The notes below the pieces were generated by a model, which saw only the letters and a program-made list of their open reading frames with translations, made no database searches and had not been told where the DNA came from. From an uncultured Anaerotignum sp. (GTDB taxonomy: Bacteria; Bacillota; Clostridia; Lachnospirales; Anaerotignaceae): 26,039 nucleotides of DNA. Each line of letters opens with the position of its first letter. Positions within the stretch are counted from its first letter, which is position 1. Location of the stretch: assembly GCA_910578425.1 (NCBI GenBank), contig CAJTQX010000039.1, positions 1 through 26,039 on the forward strand. Reading direction: 5' to 3'. This document shows, piece after piece, positions 1 to 8,452 of this stretch. The translations under genes were made by a program, and so were the position numbers.

Positions 1-82
1 ATCCTTCTAGCTTTTTCTTTCCTTGTTGTCCAATATGTATTGTAACTCTACAAATTTCAAAAAACCGTACGCCGAAAACCGT

Positions 83-334
83 TTACTGCTTTGCAAGAAA
101 CTGCTCCAGCGCGGCCGCAAGCTGGTCGGGGCAGCTTGTGTTCCTCCTGCCGCAGGTGATGCCCTTCAGGCGTTTCGCAGCTTCTTCCGGCGGCATGCCT
201 TCGGCAAGCGCGGCAAGCCCTTTATGGTTCCCATCGCAGCCTCCCATAAAATTGATATTTTTTACAACGCCGTCCTCAATGTCAAATTCCAGACCTGCTG
301 CACAGACGCCCTTCGGCTCGTAACTGATGTGCAT
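83..334 (-). CDS. TSCPD domain protein (TIGR03905-like)
   Basis: Small cytoplasmic protein of 83 residues. The C-terminal half carries the name-giving TSCPD motif (residues 66-70), and four cysteines (C11, C33, C61, C68) suggest metal binding or redox chemistry. This stand-alone family resembles the domain found at the C-terminus of vitamin B12-dependent ribonucleotide reductases; its own function is not established. The start was chosen at the second of two close ATGs because GAGGAGG lies about 7 bases before it; the upstream ATG would almost touch that site. The gene is transcribed alone leftwards, and its ribosome site abuts a palindromic repeat at 351-395. Family assignment is confident, function unknown. 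Confidence 0.85.
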   Translation of the reverse strand: MHISYEPKGVCAAGLEFDIEDGVVKNINFMGGCDGNHKGLAALAEGMPPEEAAKRLKGITCGRRNTSCPDQLAAALEQFLAKQ

Positions 335-350
335 TTTCATTCCTCCTCTG

Positions 351-395
351 TACCTTCGCACAACAGGGGGATATCCCCTTTGTCAAACGAAGGTA
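351..395. repeat. Imperfect palindromic repeat, copy 1
   Basis: Outer arms TACCTTCG (351-358) and CGAAGGTA (388-395) pair perfectly; inside, AGGGG (365-369) faces CCCCTTTGT (375-383). It lies immediately upstream of the ribosome site of the TSCPD gene. A second element at 24483-24523 shares the framework TACCTTCG-NN-TGACAAAGG on the minus strand. This looks like a small dispersed fold-back repeat rather than a terminator, since no T-run follows. The rest of the 335-542 gap shows nothing else recognisable. Confidence 0.6.
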
Positions 396-542
396 TACTT
401 ACTGCTTATTAATACTGTATGTTTGGGGAAACGGCAAAACCGCCTTTCTGCCGCCGCCCGCTCCTTCCTCAACAGTGTACCACAAAGTTCGCCAAAGTTC
501 AACTTTTCCGGCAAAACCTTCCACGCTTTTCAATCCGCTTAT

Positions 543-1427
543 TTATATTCCTGCACGCTCACGCCTCTGTTCCTCTGTGCATTTCTTCGCCCATTCCAGA
601 AAACGGCTGACCCTGCCGCGGTTTTCTTTCAGATATGCAATCTGATAAGTCAGAGACATTTCCGGATCGCTCAGGGAAATAAAATGCCTGTTTTCCCCAT
701 CATTGCGCAGTTCCATAGAAAGCGTAGACAGTGTAGCCAGAAAATCCGTTGTCCGAACCAGATGCTGCATCACCGGAAAATCATTCCTGACTATCGCAAT
801 ATCCGGTCGTTCTTCTTTTATAATTCTCTCCACAGTTTCGACAAGATAGCCGCCAAAGGTCGGGAACAGCATTGGCCGGGCAGGCAGTTCCCGCAAAGAA
901 ATACTCTCCTGATCCAAAAAACTGCCACATGGAGACGCGGAAAGATAAACCTGATCAAAAAGGAACGGCACACAAAGCACATCACTGTGCTTTATTTCCT
1001 CCGGAACCACCACAGCATCACATTCCCGTTCCAGCAGCAGCCGCAACGCGTTTTCTCCGCAAAGCCGGCCGGAAACCTGTACATCAGGATAGGCAAAGGA
1101 AAATCGTGGTATACTGTACCACTGTACATCATGGTCGCAGAACGCAATGGAAAGCATATGATCCCTCTGCGCATAACGGCGCAGGTCATTTTTCATTTCC
1201 TCCGCTTCGCGCAGAATATTGCTTATATGCGCCAAAGCAATTTCTCCCGCCTCGTTGAGCCTTGCTCTGTTTGGCGTGCGGTCAAAAAGCGTTGTGTCCA
1301 GTTCCTTTTCCAGCCGCTTCACCATCGCGCTCAGAGAAGGCTGAGAGGTATGCAGTATTTCCGCCGCACGCGTCATAGAGCCTGCTTCGGCAATCGTTCT
1401 GAAATATTTCATCTGTGTGATATCCAT
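543..1427 (-). CDS. LysR family transcriptional regulator
   Basis: 294-residue DNA-binding regulator. The N-terminal winged helix-turn-helix is typical (residues about 3-62, with MKYFRTIAEAGSMTRAAE and SQPSLSAMVKRLEKEL), followed by an effector-binding domain of the periplasmic-binding-protein fold. Length is normal for the family. The start at MDITQMKYF is preceded by GGAGGG about 7 bases away; an upstream ATG at 1487 has no such support. It is transcribed away from the aldo/keto reductase gene at 1586, the classic LysR-target arrangement, so the reductase is its likely target. The inducer is unknown. Confidence 0.9.
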   Translation of the reverse strand: MDITQMKYFRTIAEAGSMTRAAEILHTSQPSLSAMVKRLEKELDTTLFDRTPNRARLNEAGEIALAHISNILREAEEMKNDLRRYAQRDHMLSIAFCDHDVQWYSIPRFSFAYPDVQVSGRLCGENALRLLLERECDAVVVPEEIKHSDVLCVPFLFDQVYLSASPCGSFLDQESISLRELPARPMLFPTFGGYLVETVERIIKEERPDIAIVRNDFPVMQHLVRTTDFLATLSTLSMELRNDGENRHFISLSDPEMSLTYQIAYLKENRGRVSRFLEWAKKCTEEQRRERAGI

Positions 1428-1501
1428 TCCGTCCCTCCTGACCATATCCATATCATGATAGAAGCAAAAACAATCCGTATTGTACATTTCAATAAAATCA
1501 G

Positions 1502-1540
1502 GCTATGATTGAGCTATAAAGATTTTTACAAAATCATAGC
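1502..1540. promoter_or_regulatory. Candidate LysR operator between divergent genes
   Basis: A perfect 9-base inverted repeat, GCTATGATT (1502-1510) and AATCATAGC (1532-1540), with 21 bases between, lies in the 158-base gap between the LysR gene and the aldo/keto reductase. A separate 10-base palindrome, TATCATGATA, is at 1451-1460. No clean sigma-A promoter could be fixed for either gene. Binding by the adjacent LysR is inferred from position and symmetry only. Confidence 0.5.
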
Positions 1541-1585
1541 ATAAAGAATGCAAATTGTAAACAAACGGCAAAAGGAGGAAATTAC

Positions 1586-2437
1586 ATGGAATATACTGTT
1601 TTAAGAAACGGCGTCAAAATGCCCATGGAAGGATTCGGAGTTTTTCAGGTTCCGGAAGCGGCTGTCTGTGAAAAAGCTGTCCGCAGCGCGCTGGCAACCG
1701 GATACCGCCTGATAGATACGGCAGCAGCTTATCTGAATGAAAAAGCCGTAGGCGCGGCAATCCGCAAAAGCGGCGTACCCCGCGAGGAAATTTTTGTTAC
1801 CACAAAGCTATGGATTCAGGATTACGGCTATGAAAGCACGAAAAAAGCCTTTCAGGATTCCCTGGATAATCTGGGGCTGGATTATATGGACCTTTACCTG
1901 CTCCACCAGCCCATGAGCGACTATTACAGCTCCTGGCGCGCATTGGAAGAACTGTACGAAGCGGGAAAAATCCGCGCCATTGGCGTCTGTAATTTTTATC
2001 CAGACCGTCTGGCGGATCTGTGCCTGAACGCCAAAATTGCTCCTATGGTCAATCAGGTAGAGCTGCATCCCTTCTTTGCGCAGTCCGGCGCATTGGAAAC
2101 CATGAAGGAATTCGGCGTCCAGCCGCAGGCATGGGGACCTGTGGCAGAAGGCAAATTCGGCATTTTCACAAATCCTGTACTCACAGAAATCGGGCGGAAA
2201 TACGGCAAAACAGCGGCGCAGATCGCACTGCGGTGGAATATTGAGCGCGGCGTCATCGTCATTCCGAAATCTACTCACGAAGAACGAATCCGCGAAAATC
2301 TCAACATCTGGGATTTCTCTCTTACGCAAGAGGAAATGACAGCCATTGCCGCTTTGGATATGGGCAGAAGCCAAATCATCGACCACAGCACAGCAGAAAC
2401 CGCGAAATATCTCAACAGTTTCAAAATCCACGAATAA
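1586..2437 (+). CDS. Aldo/keto reductase
   Basis: 283-residue cytoplasmic NADPH-type oxidoreductase of the AKR superfamily with a (beta/alpha)8 barrel. The catalytic tetrad is visible: D44, Y49 (in DTAAAY), K74 (in VTTKLW) and H107 (in LYLLHQP). The C-terminal cofactor motif IPKSTHEERIRENL is present. It most resembles 2,5-diketo-D-gluconate reductase-like enzymes, which reduce a broad range of aldehydes and ketones; the real substrate cannot be told. AAAGGAGG is placed 8 bases before the ATG. It is divergent from a LysR gene and followed by a weak terminator, so it is probably a single-gene unit controlled by that regulator. Confidence 0.9.
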   Translation: MEYTVLRNGVKMPMEGFGVFQVPEAAVCEKAVRSALATGYRLIDTAAAYLNEKAVGAAIRKSGVPREEIFVTTKLWIQDYGYESTKKAFQDSLDNLGLDYMDLYLLHQPMSDYYSSWRALEELYEAGKIRAIGVCNFYPDRLADLCLNAKIAPMVNQVELHPFFAQSGALETMKEFGVQPQAWGPVAEGKFGIFTNPVLTEIGRKYGKTAAQIALRWNIERGVIVIPKSTHEERIRENLNIWDFSLTQEEMTAIAALDMGRSQIIDHSTAETAKYLNSFKIHE

Positions 2438-2445
2438 AGAATACA

Positions 2446-2471
2446 AAAGGCGGGGTATGGCCTCCGCCTTT
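2446..2471 (+). terminator. Weak intrinsic terminator after aldo/keto reductase
   Basis: Stem AAAGGCGG (2446-2453) pairs with CCGCCTTT (2464-2471) across a 10-base loop, followed by a pyrimidine-rich stretch with interrupted Ts. Confidence 0.6.
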
Positions 2472-2492
2472 CCTTTCCGTTCAAAAAATGCC

Positions 2493-2521
2493 TTGCAATC
2501 CTTCCCCATTCCTGTTATGAT
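2493..2521 (+). promoter_or_regulatory. Sigma-A promoter of the DEAD-box helicase
   Basis: TTGCAA (2493-2498), a 17-base spacer and TATGAT (2516-2521) with an extended TG one base upstream. The start site would be near 2528, leaving a 5' leader of about 57 bases before the helicase ATG. Confidence 0.7.
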
Positions 2522-2584
2522 AGGGAGCACAACTGTTTTTACGCAAGAGGGAAAACATCTCCCTCCACCAGAAAGGAATATAGA

Positions 2585-4192
2585 ATGGAACATCTTAGAT
2601 TTGAAGACATGAACTTATCTCCGGAAATATGCCAGGCAGTGCTGGATATGGGCTTTGAAGAAGCTACGCCCATACAGTCGCAGGCGATTTCCGTTGTCAT
2701 GGAAGGCAGGGACGTAATCGGGCAGTCGCAGACGGGTACAGGCAAAACCGCCGCTTTCGGCATTCCCTGTCTGGAGCGCATCGACCCTGATGACAGACGT
2801 TTGCAGGCACTTATTCTCTGCCCCACCCGCGAACTGGCAATACAGGTCAGCGAAGAATTCCGCAAGCTGCTGAAATACAGGGATAACATCCGCGTGCTGC
2901 CCATTTACGGCGGACAGCCCATTGACAGACAAATACTTGCCCTGAAAAAAGGGGCGCAGGTCGTCATTGGCACACCCGGGCGCGTTATGGACCACATGCG
3001 CCGCCGCACGCTCAAAACAGACAGCGTACAGATGATGATTCTGGACGAAGCCGATGAAATGCTTGATATGGGTTTCCGGGAGGATATCGAAACCATTTTG
3101 GTAAAAATCCCCAGAGAACACCAGACACTGCTCTTTTCCGCTACGCTTTCCCCCGAAATACTGGATATCACCAAACGTTTCCAGCAAGACCCTGTGTTCA
3201 TTAAAATTGTCCGCAAGGAACTGACAGTTCCCAACATTGAACAGTATTACTTTGACGTAAAAGAAAAGCGCAAGCTCGACGCGCTGACACGCCTGATTGA
3301 CATGTATAACCCCAATCTGGCGATGGTATTCTGCAATACGAAAAAGCGCGTGGACGATCTGACGGAGCTTTTGCAGGGGCGCGGCTATTTCGCGGAGGGC
3401 CTGCATGGGGATTTGAAGCAGGCACAGCGCGATAAAGTCATGCAGAAATTCCGCAACGGCACGATTGAGATTCTTGTCGCAACAGACGTTGCGGCACGCG
3501 GCATTGACGTGGACGATATTGACATTGTTGTCAATTACGATATCCCGCAGGATGAGGAATATTATGTCCACCGCATAGGGCGGACGGGGCGCGCGGGTAA
3601 AGCGGGCAAAGCCTTTACCTTCTGCGTCGGCAAAGAAATCTACAAGCTGCGCGATATCATGCGATTTACCAAAACAAAAATCTTGCAGCAGAAGCTGCCG
3701 ACTCTCAGCGATGTGGAGGAAATGAAAACCTCGCTTTTCCTTGAGAAAGTCAAAGAAACCATTACGGAAGGCCATCTTACGAAATATATCCATTTGGTGG
3801 ACGGGCTCATGGATGAGGATTTTACAAGCATTGATGTTGCAGCCGCACTTTTGAAGCTACAGCTTGCCAATATCAATTCTGATGATATTGACGCCATCGA
3901 AGACATCAATTTTAACGGTACGGAAGCTTATGGCGGCAGCGGCGAGAAAATGGTCCGCCTGTTCCTGAACGCCGGCAAGAAGAACAAAATCCGTACAAAA
4001 GATATCGTAGGGGCTATTGCAAACGAGGCTGGCGTTCCCGGCAAGGCTCTGGGTGCCATCGACCTGTTTGATACGTATTCTTTCGTTGACGTACCGCGGG
4101 AATTTGTGCAGGATGTGCTTTATGGCATGAAGAACGCCAAAATTAAAAATAAAAAAGTCCGCGTCGAAATCGCCGGTAAATTGAAACGGTAA
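2585..4192 (+). CDS. DEAD-box ATP-dependent RNA helicase (DeaD/CshA/DbpA-like)
   Basis: 535-residue RNA helicase that unwinds structured RNA in ribosome assembly or RNA decay. Motifs in order: Q motif (ATPIQSQ, 27-33), Walker A SQTGTGKT (48-55), PTREL (80-84), DEAD (154-157), SAT (185-187), VATDVAARGIDV (288-299) and HRIGRTGR (329-336). A helical linker of about 360-455 leads to a C-terminal DbpA-type RNA-binding domain (about 463-533, starting KMVRLFLNAGKK). This layout fits DeaD/CshA-type proteins as well as DbpA, so no gene symbol is given. AAAGGAA precedes the ATG. It has its own promoter and is closed by a bidirectional terminator shared with murA. Confidence 0.93.
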   Translation: MEHLRFEDMNLSPEICQAVLDMGFEEATPIQSQAISVVMEGRDVIGQSQTGTGKTAAFGIPCLERIDPDDRRLQALILCPTRELAIQVSEEFRKLLKYRDNIRVLPIYGGQPIDRQILALKKGAQVVIGTPGRVMDHMRRRTLKTDSVQMMILDEADEMLDMGFREDIETILVKIPREHQTLLFSATLSPEILDITKRFQQDPVFIKIVRKELTVPNIEQYYFDVKEKRKLDALTRLIDMYNPNLAMVFCNTKKRVDDLTELLQGRGYFAEGLHGDLKQAQRDKVMQKFRNGTIEILVATDVAARGIDVDDIDIVVNYDIPQDEEYYVHRIGRTGRAGKAGKAFTFCVGKEIYKLRDIMRFTKTKILQQKLPTLSDVEEMKTSLFLEKVKETITEGHLTKYIHLVDGLMDEDFTSIDVAAALLKLQLANINSDDIDAIEDINFNGTEAYGGSGEKMVRLFLNAGKKNKIRTKDIVGAIANEAGVPGKALGAIDLFDTYSFVDVPREFVQDVLYGMKNAKIKNKKVRVEIAGKLKR

Positions 4193-4206
4193 ATTGACGC
4201 AATAGA

Positions 4207-4243
4207 AAAACGGAAAAAACCTGCAAAAGGTCTTTTCCGTTTT
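4207..4243. terminator. Bidirectional terminator between helicase and murA
   Basis: AAAACGGAAAA (4207-4217) pairs with TTTTCCGTTTT (4233-4243), with an inner ACCT/AGGT extension. A and T runs on both sides let it end both converging transcripts. Confidence 0.85.
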
Positions 4244-4259
4244 CATTTTGCGCAAACCT

Positions 4260-5525
4260 TCAGGGAACGTCCTTTCGTTCAATTTCCGCCCCCAAAGCCC
4301 GCAGTTTTTCATCTATTTTATAATACCCGCGTTCAATATGGTAAATGTCGCTGATTTCTGTTTCCCCCTTTGCCGCCAGCGCGGAAAGTATCAATGCCGC
4401 GCCTGCCCGCAGATCGGTTGCCTTTACCTTTGTACCTGTCAGCGTTTCCACACCCTCAATGACTGCGCTGCGGCTGTCTATCTTAATATCCGCGCCCATG
4501 CGTTGAAGTTCCCCCGCATGAATGAAGCGATTTTCAAATACCGTTTCCGTAATAACGCTCGTCCCTTTCGCCACAGCCATCAGGCTCATGAACGGTGCCT
4601 GCATATCTGTCGGAAAACCGGGAAAAGGCATTGTTTTCAACTGTATCGGGTGCAGCCTGCCCTTCCGGCTGACCCGCAGCCCTTCCGGTACAGTCTCCGT
4701 CTTAACGTTGCATTCTGCCAGCTTTGCAATAACAGGCTTCAAGTGTTCCTCGCGGATATTTTCCAGAAGAATATTTCCGCCCGTAATGGCCGCCGCCGCC
4801 ATAAACGTTCCCGCTTCGATGCGGTCAGGTATCACCTCATGCACCGCTCCATGCAGCTCTTTTCCGCCTATAATGGTAATCGCGTCCGTCCCATCCCCCG
4901 TAATGTCCGCCCCCATTTCCCGCAGAAAATCTGCCAGATCACAGATTTCCGGCTCCTCCGCGGCGTTTTCAATGACTGTACAGCCCTTCGCCAGCACCGC
5001 CGCCAACATGATATTTTCCGTCGCGCCAACGCTGGGAAAATCCAGATAAATGCTGTTCCCTTTCAGCGTTTTTGCAGTCAGTTCCACAAATCCGTATTCC
5101 TGCCTGCTTTTTGCCCCCAATGCCTGAAAGCCTTTCAGATGCAGATCAACGGGACGGCTCCCAATCTGGCACCCGCCCGGCAGGGAAAGCCGCGCATGCC
5201 CGCACCGCCCCAGCAATGCCCCTGCCACTAAAAAAGACGCCCGCATCTTTCGGGCGGTTTCATATTCGCTTTCCACGCTCTCAATGGTTTCCGCACGCAC
5301 GCGTATGGTCTCCTGCTCCTCGAAAAATTCCACATGCGCGCCCAGCTCCCGCAAAAGCTCCGTCATGTGAATGACGTCCGAAAGCGGCGGCACATTCCGG
5401 ATCTCGCAGACCTCCCTCGTCAGCAGGCACGCCGCCAGAATCGGCAGTACCGCATTTTTGGAACCGCTGATTTTGACCGTTCCCCGCAAACCTTCTTCCA
5501 AGCCTTTCACCACAAATTTCTCCAT
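4260..5525 (-). CDS. murA: UDP-N-acetylglucosamine 1-carboxyvinyltransferase
   Basis: 421-residue cytoplasmic enzyme for the first committed step of peptidoglycan synthesis: transfer of enolpyruvate from PEP to UDP-GlcNAc. Visible family marks are the N-terminal SGSKNA substrate motif (K23, N24), the catalytic cysteine C119 in PGGCQIGSRP (the residue targeted by fosfomycin; Asp here would give resistance) and PGFPTDMQAPFM near residue 300. Length is typical. The start at MEKFVVKG has GAGGG 8 bases upstream; a longer reading adds 24 unlike residues. It is a single gene, convergent with the helicase and divergent from marR. Firmicutes often have two MurA paralogues; which one this is cannot be decided here. 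Confidence 0.95.
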   Translation of the reverse strand: MEKFVVKGLEEGLRGTVKISGSKNAVLPILAACLLTREVCEIRNVPPLSDVIHMTELLRELGAHVEFFEEQETIRVRAETIESVESEYETARKMRASFLVAGALLGRCGHARLSLPGGCQIGSRPVDLHLKGFQALGAKSRQEYGFVELTAKTLKGNSIYLDFPSVGATENIMLAAVLAKGCTVIENAAEEPEICDLADFLREMGADITGDGTDAITIIGGKELHGAVHEVIPDRIEAGTFMAAAAITGGNILLENIREEHLKPVIAKLAECNVKTETVPEGLRVSRKGRLHPIQLKTMPFPGFPTDMQAPFMSLMAVAKGTSVITETVFENRFIHAGELQRMGADIKIDSRSAVIEGVETLTGTKVKATDLRAGAALILSALAAKGETEISDIYHIERGYYKIDEKLRALGAEIERKDVP

Positions 5526-5592
5526 ACTGAATCCCTCGCATATAAAAAATTCTTTCTGTCTGCGCTTAGTATGCCCGTTCCAGCGCGCACAA

Positions 5593-5621
5593 CTCATAAA
5601 AGAATGTGGAATTTATCACAA
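5593..5621 (-). promoter_or_regulatory. Possible murA promoter
   Basis: Read on the minus strand: TTGTGA (5621-5616), 17 bases, TATGAG (5598-5593). It would give a leader of about 60 bases before murA. Both boxes depart from consensus, so this is only a candidate. Confidence 0.4.
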
Positions 5622-5677
5622 ATTGAAAATTTTTCCGTATTCTCACTATTTTTTAATCAACTTTAATCCTCCTTTTA

Positions 5678-5721
5678 TTGTCTGGAAACCTCTGGAATGG
5701 TATACTGTTAGCACCCTAACA
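5678..5721 (+). promoter_or_regulatory. marR-ftsH promoter with overlapping MarR operator
   Basis: TTGTCT (5678-5683), 17-base spacer and TATACT (5701-5706) make a good sigma-A promoter. The perfect inverted repeat TGTTAGcaccCTAACA (5706-5721) starts at the last base of the -10 box and covers the start site, so a bound dimer would block RNA polymerase. The adjacent MarR protein is the obvious candidate for autoregulation; that step is inferred. Confidence 0.7.
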
Positions 5722-5736
5722 AATTTGGAGGCGGCA

Positions 5737-6168
5737 ATGCGGAATTTTTTTCTCACAGCAGAACTGAAAACAATGGCAAACCTTATCCGGCGTATGGCGG
5801 AGCAATGCCCTGCCATGATCCAGATAGAAGGACTGACCGCAATACAGTGCATCGTTCTTGATTATCTTTACGAAAACAATGCGCGTGATGTATTCCAGCG
5901 GGATTTGGAGGCGGAATTTCAAATCCGGCGTTCCACAGTCACCGGAATTTTGCAGGGCATGGAACGCCGCGGGCTGATTTCCCGCCAGCCTGTAGAACGG
6001 GATGCACGGCTGAAAAAACTCGTACTGACCGATACCGGACTTGGGATACACGCAAAAGTCGAGCAATCCATGCAAGAAGTCGAAAGCCGCGCGCTGGAAG
6101 GCGTCAGTGAGGAAGATCTCCTCATTTTCCGCAGAACTTTGGAAAAGATAAAACAAAATCTAATGTAA
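5737..6168 (+). CDS. MarR family transcriptional regulator
   Basis: 143-residue winged-helix regulator of the size usual for MarR proteins. The DNA-binding core is visible at about residues 30-95: LTAIQCIVLDYLYEN, then RDLEAEFQIRRSTVTGILQ (recognition helix), then the wing with QPVERDARLKKLVLTD. N- and C-terminal helices would form the dimer interface. The start was set at MRNFFL because TTGGAGG lies 6-7 bases before it and the promoter at 5678-5706 lies just upstream, which rules out the longer in-frame reading starting at 5371. It is separated by 23 bases from the FtsH gene and surely co-transcribed with it. Likely represses its own operon through the palindrome at 5706-5721. Confidence 0.9.
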   Translation: MRNFFLTAELKTMANLIRRMAEQCPAMIQIEGLTAIQCIVLDYLYENNARDVFQRDLEAEFQIRRSTVTGILQGMERRGLISRQPVERDARLKKLVLTDTGLGIHAKVEQSMQEVESRALEGVSEEDLLIFRRTLEKIKQNLM

Positions 6169-6191
6169 CCAAAAGAAAGAGAGGAAACACA

Positions 6192-8048
6192 ATGCAGAAC
6201 CAAAGAAAACCCCTGCTGTTTTACTGGCTGATGGCACTCGTCATTATGAGTGTAATCAATATGTTTCTCCTGCCTTTTCTGGCAAAAAGCAACGTCCAGC
6301 AGGTCAGCTATGACGTTTTCCTGACAGAAATGGAAAACAAAAACATATCCACCGCAGAAGTCAACGCAGATTTGATTTATTTTGTACTGAAAGAAAATGA
6401 TACCATCGAATCGGAAACGCTTGTTGCGGCAGAAAAGATTTACTCCACCGTCCGCATGGACGATCCCATGCTCATCGACAGACTCGATACCTCCGGCGCG
6501 GCATTTACAGAAGTCAAGCCGAAACAGGTTTCTCCATGGGTCAGCAGCTTTGTCATGTTTGTCATTTTCTTCCTGCTCTGGCGGTTCGTCATGAGCAAAA
6601 TGATGGCGCGTATGGGCGGTATGGGCGGCAACGCTATGGCTTTCGGCAAAGCCAACGCCAAAATCTATGTCAAAGCGCAGACCGGCAAAACTTTTGCCGA
6701 TGTTGCAGGGCAGGATGAAGCCAAAGAGGCCCTGCGGGAGATTGTGGATTTCCTGCATAATCCGGAAAAATATGCCGAAGTCGGTGCCACAATGCCAAAG
6801 GGCGCGCTGCTTGTCGGCCCTCCGGGAACCGGCAAAACCCTGCTGGCGCAGGCCGTTGCCGGTGAAGCGGAAGTACCGTTTTTCTCCATTTCCGGCTCAG
6901 AATTTGTGGAAATGTTCGTTGGCATGGGCGCGGCAAAGGTGCGCGATTTATTCAAGCAGGCAAACGAAAAAGCACCCTGCATTGTTTTCATTGACGAAAT
7001 TGATACTATTGGCAAGCGGCGCGATGGCAACGGCATGGGCGGCAACGATGAACGCGAGCAGACACTGAACCAGCTGCTGACAGAAATGGACGGCTTTGAC
7101 GGAAAAAAAGGCGTTGTAATCCTTGCGGCAACAAACCGACCCGAAACACTGGACAAAGCCCTGCTCCGTCCCGGACGTTTTGACCGCCGCATCCCTGTTG
7201 AACTGCCCGATTTGAGGGGACGAACAGATATTTTGAAGGTACACGCCGCAAAGGTGAAAACAGAGGAAAATATTGACTTTGACGCGGTTGGGCGGGCAAC
7301 CTCCGGCGCGTCAGGCGCGGAGCTGGCAAATATCGTTAATGAAGGCGCGCTGCGCGCTGTCCGCATGGGACGCGCAAAGGTGTCCCAGTCCGATCTGGAA
7401 GAAAGCGTAGAAGTCATTTTAGCCGGTTATCAGCGCAAGGGAGCAGTCATTTCCCAGCATGAAAAAGAAATCATCGCCTATCATGAGGTCGGTCATGCCC
7501 TGGTTGCAGCAATGCAGAAAAATTCTGCCCCTGTGCATAAAATCACTATCATTCCCCGTACCAACGGCGCGCTGGGCTACACCATGCAGGTGGAGGAGGG
7601 GGAGCATTTCCTCATGAACCGCGAAGAAGCCTTTAATAAAATTGTCACATTTACGGGTGGGCGCGCGGCGGAGGAACTGAAATTCCAATCCATCACAACA
7701 GGCGCGGCAAACGACATCGAACAGGCAACCCGTATTGCCCGCGCTATGGTCACACGCTACGGCATGAGCGAGGAATTTGGCATGGTCGCGCTGGAAACTG
7801 TAAATAACCAGTATCTTGGCGGGGACAGCTCCCTCGCCTGCTCCAATGAAACCGCCGCCAATATCGACGCGGCCGTTATTGCGATGGTGAAAGAAGCACA
7901 TGATAAAGCCGTTGGTATCCTTCAGGAAAATATGGGAAAGCTGGACGAAATTGCAGCATATCTGCTTGAAAAGGAAACCATTACCGGCGAGGAATTTATG
8001 ACAATTTTGAATAAAGAAAAGGATGCGGAAAAAGAGGAAAACGCATAA
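6192..8048 (+). CDS. ATP-dependent zinc metalloprotease, FtsH/Yme1 family
   Basis: 618-residue membrane-anchored AAA+ protease that pulls out and degrades membrane and soluble proteins. Two transmembrane helices (about 9-30 and 116-134) enclose a short extracytoplasmic domain. The AAA module has Walker A GPPGTGKT (199-206), pore loop FVG (232-234), Walker B FIDEID (256-261) and arginine fingers in RPGRFDR (316-322). The protease has the zinc motif HEVGH (421-425) with third ligand D498. GAGAGGAAA precedes the ATG. Pairing with a MarR gene, rather than the common position near tilS-hpt, suggests an inducible extra FtsH; whether another FtsH exists in this genome cannot be seen, so ftsH is not assigned as the symbol. 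Confidence 0.93.
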   Translation: MQNQRKPLLFYWLMALVIMSVINMFLLPFLAKSNVQQVSYDVFLTEMENKNISTAEVNADLIYFVLKENDTIESETLVAAEKIYSTVRMDDPMLIDRLDTSGAAFTEVKPKQVSPWVSSFVMFVIFFLLWRFVMSKMMARMGGMGGNAMAFGKANAKIYVKAQTGKTFADVAGQDEAKEALREIVDFLHNPEKYAEVGATMPKGALLVGPPGTGKTLLAQAVAGEAEVPFFSISGSEFVEMFVGMGAAKVRDLFKQANEKAPCIVFIDEIDTIGKRRDGNGMGGNDEREQTLNQLLTEMDGFDGKKGVVILAATNRPETLDKALLRPGRFDRRIPVELPDLRGRTDILKVHAAKVKTEENIDFDAVGRATSGASGAELANIVNEGALRAVRMGRAKVSQSDLEESVEVILAGYQRKGAVISQHEKEIIAYHEVGHALVAAMQKNSAPVHKITIIPRTNGALGYTMQVEEGEHFLMNREEAFNKIVTFTGGRAAEELKFQSITTGAANDIEQATRIARAMVTRYGMSEEFGMVALETVNNQYLGGDSSLACSNETAANIDAAVIAMVKEAHDKAVGILQENMGKLDEIAAYLLEKETITGEEFMTILNKEKDAEKEENA

Positions 8049-8068
8049 TCCTTTTCACTCAAATAAAA

Positions 8069-8104
8069 AAAGGCGTGCCCTCGGAACTATAGGAGCACGC
8101 CTTT
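8069..8104. terminator. Terminator between ftsH-like gene and small zinc protein
   Basis: Perfect 10-base stem AAAGGCGTGC (8069-8078) with GCACGCCTTT (8095-8104) over a 16-base loop. An A-run on the left serves as the T-run for the leftward transcript; the right side has TTTCCGTTTT, so it can act in both directions. Confidence 0.8.
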
Positions 8105-8122
8105 CCGTTTTCTGTCCGTTAT

Positions 8123-8347
8123 TCAGTTTTCGCCGACTTTCACGCAGAATCCGGCAACCATCTCCTGATAACAGTCCTCGCAGAGGTCAAAGCTGTCCTG
8201 TCTGCCATCCTGTCCGGAAAAATAGCCCCACGTCTTTTCTCCGTGAAAATAATCAGCCTGCGCAAAGGGGATTTCCCTGCCGCAGCCATTGCAAATCACT
8301 TTGGAAACCTCTGCCTTTTCCCGCACCACTGCCTGATATTCTCTCAT
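8123..8347 (-). CDS. Small four-cysteine (zinc-ribbon-like) hypothetical protein
   Basis: 74-residue soluble protein with two CxxC pairs, C19/C22 in CNGCG and C56/C59 in CEDCY, separated by 33 residues with an aromatic-rich middle (WGYF, SFDLC). This spacing suggests one structural zinc site. No catalytic motif is seen and the family is not recognised by name. The ATG has only a moderate ribosome site (AAGGGGGC about 8 bases upstream). It lies 131 bases downstream of the AEC permease gene in the same direction, with a strong hairpin between, so co-transcription with the lsr operon is possible but unproven. Confidence 0.65.
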   Translation of the reverse strand: MREYQAVVREKAEVSKVICNGCGREIPFAQADYFHGEKTWGYFSGQDGRQDSFDLCEDCYQEMVAGFCVKVGEN

Positions 8348-8452
8348 AGAGCCGCCCCCTTTTTTCGCTTTGTCCGTTTACAGGTCATAGCATAGCATTT
8401 TTTTGTCGAAAAATCAAACGGAATCGGCTGTCTGCGCTGCCGTTTTCTTCCG

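Noticed and set aside
327..1508. 393-codon open frame on the plus strand
   Set aside because: It lies antisense to the LysR gene, has no ribosome site, and its composition (His, Phe, Cys, Arg rich) is that of a shadow frame.
4248..5231. 327-codon open frame opposite murA
   Set aside because: murA on the other strand has all catalytic motifs; this frame shows no domain and shadow-type composition.
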